Shown here: positions 14,673 to 19,250 of the stretch, one piece after another
Layout of the letters: each line of letters opens with the position of its first letter
Numbering within the stretch: the first letter of the stretch is position 1
Assembly: GCA_024635465.1 (NCBI GenBank)
Contig: JAGXIS010000054.1
Span: forward strand, 1-19,250
Source of the DNA: Bacteroidota bacterium
GTDB taxonomy: Bacteria; Bacteroidota; Rhodothermia; Balneolales; Balneolaceae
Direction of reading: 5' to 3'
DNA: 19,250 nucleotides
Notes under the pieces: generated by a model
Databases searched by the model: none
The model's input: only the letters and a program-made list of their open reading frames with translations
What the model was told of the DNA's origin: nothing
Translations under genes and position numbers: made by a program

Positions 14673-16037
14673 ATGAAAAAAATAAAAAGTAAAATTCTAA
14701 CCACGCTTATTCTGATGGTATTCATCATCTCAAGTTGCGATGGATTACTCAATGTTGATCCACAACAATCCATAGATTCAGAGATTGCACTTAATACATC
14801 AGATAACGTTGAATCGGTGCTCATTGGCGCATATGATGCCTTGTCTGATGATGATCTGTTTGGAGGAGAAATTCTGTACGAACCGGATCTCTTAGCAGAT
14901 GACAATGTGAACAATGAAGTGCAATGGACTGGAACCTTTGAAGAACCGGAACAAATCTGGAGAAAAGATATTCAGATTGAGAATGCACAAGTATCACAAA
15001 CTTGGGATGCAGCTTATAATGCTATTAACCTTACTAATACTGTAATTTCTGCACTCGATGTTGTAAATGAAGACATAAGGGGTCGTGTAGAAGGTGAAGC
15101 GCGATTTATTAGAGGTATCATCTACTTCAACCTTCTTAAGCTCTACGGTATGCCTTATAGTGCGGGTAATATCGGTACAAATTTGGGAGTACCCATTGTG
15201 ACTACACCCACCAATGAGATTAATGAAGAAAGTGAAGTTCCCCGGGGAACCGTTGAGGCTGGTTATCAGCAAGTTCTCAATGATTTAGAGACGGCAGAAA
15301 GCTTGTTGCCTGAGACAAACGGTATTTATGCGTCTTCTTCGGTAGCTGCAGCTATTCTATCTCGTGTTCACCTACAGATGGGTAATTATAACCTTGCCAG
15401 AGAAGCTGCCAATCGTGTGATTAACTCAGGTAATTACTCATTAACTTCGGAATATGCAGATGCATTTAATCGTACTTCTAACAGTTCAGAAGATATCTTT
15501 TCTATTCAGGTTAGCGAGCAGGATGGTGCAAATTCCATGAATTTGTTTTATGCATCTGCTGATTTTGGTGGCCGTGGTGATATCATAGTCAGACCTCCTC
15601 ATATAGCTCTTTACGAAGCAGGTGATGATCGATTAGCTCTATTTTATGATGGCTCAACACGAACCGGTAAATGGTCTAATCAATTTGGTAATATCGGTGT
15701 TGTTAGGTTGGCAGAAATGTACTTGACCCGTGCAGAAGCGAATTTTCGGGCAGGTCCTCCATATGTAGGTGACGATCCAATCAACGATTTAAATACAATC
15801 CGTGGACGTGTTAACTTACCATTTTATGCATCGCCTACAGAATTCGATTTAGATGATATACTGCTAGAGCGTAAGCTTGAACTCATGTTTGAGGGACATC
15901 TCCTTCACGACCTTAAGAGAACACAGCGAAGCGTTGGAAATATTTCATATAACTCTGGACAGATTCTTTACCCGATCCCACAACGTGAGATAGATGTAAA
16001 TCCAAATCTAGTGCAAAACGACTACTACCAACAATAA
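14673..16037 (+). CDS. SusD/RagB-family surface lipoprotein (nutrient-binding lid)
   Basis: The frame is open from an ATG at 14631 that overlaps the susC stop. I prefer the ATG at 14673, because MKKIKSKILTTLILMVFIISSC is a compact lipoprotein signal with lipobox ISSC and Cys22. That gives 454 residues. SusD marks are present: SDNVESVLIGAYDAL, GEARFIRGIIYFNLLKLYG (the helical TPR core), NLGVPIVTTPT, VRLAEMYLTRAEANFRAG near the C-terminus, and LLERKLELMFEGHLLHDLKR before the usual IPQREIDVNPNLVQND end. It is on the short side for the family, which suggests a small substrate-binding region. It is paired with the SusC-like gene 41 bp upstream and followed by a strong terminator, so the unit ends here with no SusE/F. 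Confidence 0.95.
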   Translation: MKKIKSKILTTLILMVFIISSCDGLLNVDPQQSIDSEIALNTSDNVESVLIGAYDALSDDDLFGGEILYEPDLLADDNVNNEVQWTGTFEEPEQIWRKDIQIENAQVSQTWDAAYNAINLTNTVISALDVVNEDIRGRVEGEARFIRGIIYFNLLKLYGMPYSAGNIGTNLGVPIVTTPTNEINEESEVPRGTVEAGYQQVLNDLETAESLLPETNGIYASSSVAAAILSRVHLQMGNYNLAREAANRVINSGNYSLTSEYADAFNRTSNSSEDIFSIQVSEQDGANSMNLFYASADFGGRGDIIVRPPHIALYEAGDDRLALFYDGSTRTGKWSNQFGNIGVVRLAEMYLTRAEANFRAGPPYVGDDPINDLNTIRGRVNLPFYASPTEFDLDDILLERKLELMFEGHLLHDLKRTQRSVGNISYNSGQILYPIPQREIDVNPNLVQNDYYQQ

Positions 16038-16059
16038 AATTAAAGTTGTGCACACAAAA

Positions 16060-16089
16060 GCGCCGTTTAGTAAACGGCGCTTTTTTTTT
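16060..16089 (+). terminator. Strong intrinsic terminator after susCD pair
   Basis: The GC-rich stem GCGCCGTTT (16060-16068) pairs with AAACGGCGC (16072-16080) around a 3-nt AGT loop, followed by nine T (16081-16089). Flanking A4/T4 can extend the stem. It lies 22 bp after the susD stop and is the clearest terminator in the window. Confidence 0.93.
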
Positions 16090-16664
16090 GAGATCATTTC
16101 CGATCTAACATCAATCACTTAGATATTTATAGGCTTGACAACTTTGACAGCCTCTAGAAACTGTATCCATCAAAAGTACCTACTACGGGTTTGATATTAT
16201 TAACAAGCAAAAATTGTCATGAAATGACTAATTGTACTGAAGCCCTAGTGGTCTTTGTCTCCAAACTATACGAAACGAGTGTTTCAGCTTGTGATAGTGG
16301 GGGAAGGATAATACATTAGATATGGAGGCAAAATAAAAGCTGGTATAGTTGAAAACATCACACAATTAAAATACGGAAAATTGTAATTTCGTTTTTAACT
16401 AACCAGCTTTCTGAGGTTTGTATGTTGATAAAAGAATAAACTTCTTTACGGATCTCAACAATTATATGTGATAAAGTGACATATATCTGTGATCAAATGA
16501 CTTTTCAATTATATAGATTACAAAAGGGGTTTTAGATCAAACAGATCCCACTCTATTAGAATAAAAAACTTTGATTGTTTATACTTAGTTTAACCCCTAA
16601 AATAGCCCCTCAGTATAACTTAAATTGCTCATTATGCTGTTGAATCGATTAAAAACAAAATCAC
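16090..16664. other. Long non-coding gap after the susCD terminator
   Basis: No gene is supported here; all frames are broken and show no family pattern. The distal part holds the repeated TGTGAT words described separately (16463-16501). A short imperfect hairpin AGGCT/AGCCT lies around 16132-16154. Its length is unusual against the otherwise dense gene packing, so decayed genes or an unrecognised RNA are possible, but I see no positive mark of either. Confidence 0.4.
16463..16501. repeat. Paired direct and inverted repeats (possible regulator sites)
   Basis: TGTGATAAAGTGAC (16467-16480) recurs as TGTGATCAAATGAC (16488-16501), 12 of 14 bases identical and offset by 21 bp, two helical turns. 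The first copy also sits inside an inverted repeat, TATATGT (16463-16469) with ACATATA (16479-16485) and a 9-bp spacer. TGTGA is the half-site of CRP-type regulators, but no proper TCACA partner occurs at the right spacing. Operator sites for the gene at 16665 are possible; the distance of about 165 bp is rather long. Confidence 0.35.
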
Positions 16665-17129
16665 ATGCTAGGAACAGCCCACGTAGTCTTCGCAATTACA
16701 GCCTTGATCTCCGGAGCAGTAGTCACCTTTCGACCAAAAGGTGACCGGTGGCATCGGATACTCGGCTATTTTTATGCAATATCCTTACTTTTAGTAAACA
16801 TAAGTGCGCTTTCGGTATATGAAGATGCGGTAGGTATGGGGCCATTCCATATTCTAGCAATAATCAGTCTCGTCACACTCATCTGTGGGTTCATTCCGGC
16901 ATTCCTGCGCCGTCCTGTTTCTTCGTGGCTTAATCTTCATGCTTATTTTATTAGCTGGTCGTATGTAGGATTAGTTGCAGCAGGGATAGCCCAATTCGCT
17001 ACAATGTCGTCTAAACTGCCGGGTCATATTGCAGTGGGCCTGCCATCTATTTTGGTTGCAATCATTGGAGGAGTACTCATCCACACGCGGGTTCCAAAGA
17101 TTCTCACAGCGCTTGCCTCGGGTAGGTAA
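16665..17129 (+). CDS. DUF2306-like four-helix membrane protein
   Basis: This 154-residue, strongly hydrophobic protein has four predicted membrane helices (about 5-22, 35-52, 61-80, 95-112) and probably a fifth near 122-140. The DUF2306 pattern is visible: GTAHVVFAITALISGA at the N-terminus, then KGDRWHRILGYFYAISLL, GPFHILAIISLVTL and LNLHAYFISWSYVGLVAAGIAQ. His6, His30, His62 and His92 lie within or near the helices, which suggests haem or metal binding as in cytochrome-b561-like folds; this is inference. Start at 16665 puts His6 in the first helix. No SD is evident. It stands alone after a long gap and runs convergently with the hydrolase at 17189. Function unknown. Confidence 0.8.
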   Translation: MLGTAHVVFAITALISGAVVTFRPKGDRWHRILGYFYAISLLLVNISALSVYEDAVGMGPFHILAIISLVTLICGFIPAFLRRPVSSWLNLHAYFISWSYVGLVAAGIAQFATMSSKLPGHIAVGLPSILVAIIGGVLIHTRVPKILTALASGR

Positions 17130-17188
17130 ATTGATTAAGACATTAATTGTCAACTTCTGCTTTTAAGTCTGTACAATAGTTCTGCTTA

Positions 17189-18604
17189 TTATTCATTTTC
17201 ATAAAATGTAGTGATTTCCACATCTTCAAAAGCAGGAAGTGGTTCGTTCTTACCTTTCAGAGAATTATCAACTGTTGCATAAATTAGTTCATTGATCATT
17301 TCATAACATTTCCAAGAATTTATTGAACCCCCAATCTCAAGTAAAGAACTAAAGGGTGAAATCAATGGGTACTCAATGAAATTGCTGTGATTTGTACCCG
17401 GAATATGTACATGCACACCCCCCTTTTGAGTAAGTATTTCATTCATACGATTCTCCTTCAAATCGACCGGCCCTTCAACCATTTCTCGTGTTATGCCCCA
17501 AGCATTCAGTTGCTGATCCGAATAATGAACTCTTTCACTTGTCATAAATAGATAATTTATATCTCCGGCTGTAGGATCAATCGTTCCCCTCGGTGTACCA
17601 TCCAGGTTAATGGCCGTTTTGACATTTTCTATGCTACCGCTTGCAAGTGTTGCAGCACTACCTCCATTGGAAAATCCGATCAATCCGATATTTTCAAAAT
17701 CAATGGATACCCCTTCAGGATTTTCCTTTAAAGACTCAATCGTAAATTCAAAATCATTCACCCATTGATTTACCCTCAATGTTCGTGTACTGTCAACTTT
17801 TTCAATAGGATCACCGAGCAGGCTTAAGGAAACGAATTTTTTGACCCTTCCATCTGGAAATACAGAGAAATCACTGCTATATGTATGATTTATAGCAGCG
17901 ACGACATACCCTTTACTGGCCAGATTGACCAACCGCGCGGAAGCTTCGGTAAAATTATTGCTTAATCCGTGAGAGTAAATTATTAATGGAAAGGATTCAC
18001 TATTAAATGGTTCTGCATCATTATATGCATGAACTTTAATTAAGCTCAGATAACTGAATAGCTCTGGTGGCCATCCCAGTTTTTTTTCATATGCATAAAC
18101 AACGTCATCAAATTCAGGGATATACTCTGCCCTCCTTCCTGACTTATCTTTTGCCGGATAATAAAATCTCACCATAAATTCCCTGAAATCAGTCGAATCA
18201 GGAGTCAGAAATTCATCTCTTTCAACATCCTGAAAATGAAGAGTTTTAACACCAACGATATGCGGGCCGGGCGGATTTGGAAATTGAATCACCGGTAAAC
18301 CATAGGGAAGTATAATGGCAACAACTTGAAGAATCCCAATTATAAACCAACCTGTGAATACCCATTTAGAGCGTTTTTCTTTATTTTTTTGAAAAATTAA
18401 TGCGTGGCCGATAAAAAGAATAGCGATCAGGTAACTGGGAATCATTTGCCATCTAAAACCTTCCCAGAAAAGATGCAACCCAATGACGGCTATCAAAATT
18501 ACGGGTATAAATATAATTTCTGGATGCTTCTTCTTGTAGCCAAACAGCCCAATTAAAAAATATAAAACTGACAACAGAACTATTAAAATTTCAAAAGTTC
18601 TCAT
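17189..18604 (-). CDS. Membrane-anchored alpha/beta hydrolase (PAF-acetylhydrolase-like)
   Basis: This 471-residue protein joins two parts. Residues 1-105 are membrane: helices about 4-22, 30-46, 55-71 and 82-101. Residues about 115-471 form an alpha/beta hydrolase resembling bacterial platelet-activating-factor acetylhydrolase/dienelactone-hydrolase-like enzymes. The oxyanion loop YSHGLSNN (210-217) and the nucleophile elbow G310-F-S312-N-G314 are present. A candidate acid D335 lies in AINLDGTPRG and a candidate base H406 in PGTNHSNFIEYP, completing a Ser-Asp-His triad. It likely cleaves an ester or short-chain lipid substrate outside the inner membrane; substrate unknown. The ATG overlaps the TGA of a spurious upstream frame and is 102 bp from the next minus-strand gene, so co-transcription with that serine hydrolase is possible. 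Confidence 0.85.
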   Translation of the reverse strand: MRTFEILIVLLSVLYFLIGLFGYKKKHPEIIFIPVILIAVIGLHLFWEGFRWQMIPSYLIAILFIGHALIFQKNKEKRSKWVFTGWFIIGILQVVAIILPYGLPVIQFPNPPGPHIVGVKTLHFQDVERDEFLTPDSTDFREFMVRFYYPAKDKSGRRAEYIPEFDDVVYAYEKKLGWPPELFSYLSLIKVHAYNDAEPFNSESFPLIIYSHGLSNNFTEASARLVNLASKGYVVAAINHTYSSDFSVFPDGRVKKFVSLSLLGDPIEKVDSTRTLRVNQWVNDFEFTIESLKENPEGVSIDFENIGLIGFSNGGSAATLASGSIENVKTAINLDGTPRGTIDPTAGDINYLFMTSERVHYSDQQLNAWGITREMVEGPVDLKENRMNEILTQKGGVHVHIPGTNHSNFIEYPLISPFSSLLEIGGSINSWKCYEMINELIYATVDNSLKGKNEPLPAFEDVEITTFYENE

Positions 18605-18706
18605 TTAGTGCGCCTCACTTTTAAAGTTATGCTACTAAACATTATGTAAACAAATAATGTGTAAGTATTCATATACAAACAGCTTCCTGATTTGTCAAAT
18701 AAGATG

Positions 18707-19250
18707 TTAGTTTGAGTATTTAGGATGAGCTTCCCTGATGAGTCTGAGCATATTGTAAACATCTTGATCATCCACTTCGGCGTAGATTCCAAGCATACCA
18801 CGCTTCATTTGGCTCCAAAAATCGATGCCTTTAATATAAACCCGATGCACTACTACAAGGTCCAGATCAGGTATAACAAAAAGAGCGTGTCCCCTATTTC
18901 CGCTTGTAAAATATATGTCACTCTCAAATCCCATGTCTACGTTTTCGTAAATTTTACCGTCGATAAAAACCCACCATAAGTAACCAAATTCTAGACCATT
19001 ATACATTTCAATGTCTACTAGATCCCGGCTCTTCTCAATCCATTCTTTTGAAATAACCTGCTGATCTTCCCATTTACCATTGTTAAGGTAGAGCAGGCCA
19101 AATCGTGCCATATCACGGGCACTCGTCGAAAACATATAAGCAGAATGCTCCGACTCATTTCCCATCCATTTTTCAGTCCAGTTATCTTGGGTGATGTATG
19201 TTACATCAGATGGGTCAAAATCCTGCATCTGTAGGGGAACGGCAATTTCC
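18707..19250 (-). CDS. C-terminal part of a beta-lactamase-fold serine hydrolase (5' end outside window)
   Basis: The frame is open to the right edge: EIAVPLQMQDFDPSDV precedes the first internal ATG at 19228, so the gene is cut by the window. The visible 180 residues are the second half of a class C beta-lactamase/esterase-type protein: EIAVPLQMQDF, then STSARDMARFGLLYLNNGKWEDQQVISKEWIEKS, FGYLWWVF, and the late strand GHALFVIPDLDLVVVHRV at the KTG position. The SxxK and YxN motifs lie outside. The same YLxNGxWxxxxIxxxxxIxx block is present in the 2091-3248 and 4188-5297 proteins, making this the third member in the window. It lies upstream of the PAF-AH-like gene on the same strand. Substrate unknown. 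Confidence 0.85.
   Translation of the reverse strand, partial: EIAVPLQMQDFDPSDVTYITQDNWTEKWMGNESEHSAYMFSTSARDMARFGLLYLNNGKWEDQQVISKEWIEKSRDLVDIEMYNGLEFGYLWWVFIDGKIYENVDMGFESDIYFTSGNRGHALFVIPDLDLVVVHRVYIKGIDFWSQMKRGMLGIYAEVDDQDVYNMLRLIREAHPKYSN

Noticed and set aside
18601..18801. 66-residue minus-strand frame between two hydrolase genes
   Set aside because: It overlaps the end of the serine hydrolase in another frame, has no family pattern and no signal, and its overlap with the next ATG is by chance.

Overview
The window reads as chromosomal DNA from a member of the Bacteroidota/Balneolota group. A SusC/SusD pair is present, leaders lack clear Shine-Dalgarno sequences, base composition is AT-rich, one exact TAnnTTTG -7 box lies before a gene, and several secreted proteins look like types common in marine Balneolaceae-like bacteria. 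The genus cannot be fixed from the sequence alone. I saw no rRNA, tRNA, CRISPR array, transposase or phage gene.

Layout. 1-407: end of an unrecognised gene. 626-1981: a YceI-like secreted protein and a Crp/Fnr-type regulator, each with its own upstream gap. 2091-3629: a membrane-anchored beta-lactamase-fold serine hydrolase followed 6 bp later by a ParB/sulfiredoxin-like protein. 3638-6208 (minus strand): a tight three-gene unit for the cell envelope, made of a DUF4350-like exported protein, an exported serine hydrolase (4-bp overlap) and a DUF4440/SnoaL-like lipoprotein. 6369-6713 (minus): a small lipoprotein with a PKD/Ig-like stretch.

7043-10115 (minus): a PadR repressor followed by a large MacB/FtsX-type permease without an ATPase in view. 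The gap between these two genes is built of 7-bp repeats arranged as two inverted arms. Upstream of padR lie two identical-architecture palindromes (TACATAG-N5-CTATGTA) exactly 32 bp apart, very probably the PadR operators. They sit between padR and a divergent exported two-domain protein (10342-11250), so they could affect both directions.

11593-16037: a SusC/SusD outer-membrane uptake pair, closed by a very strong intrinsic terminator at 16060-16089. No glycoside hydrolase, SusE/F, ECF sigma/anti-sigma or hybrid two-component regulator accompanies it, so its substrate is open. A 627-bp gap then carries paired direct and inverted repeats. 16665-17129 encodes a four-helix DUF2306-type membrane protein. 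17189-18604 (minus) encodes a membrane-anchored PAF-acetylhydrolase-like alpha/beta hydrolase. At the right edge is the C-terminal part of a third serine hydrolase (minus strand).

Overall this is an envelope-focused region: most genes are exported, lipidated or membrane proteins. I found no convincing new defence or biosynthetic system. The most informative signals are the twin PadR operators and the heptad-repeat hairpin within the PadR-permease operon.
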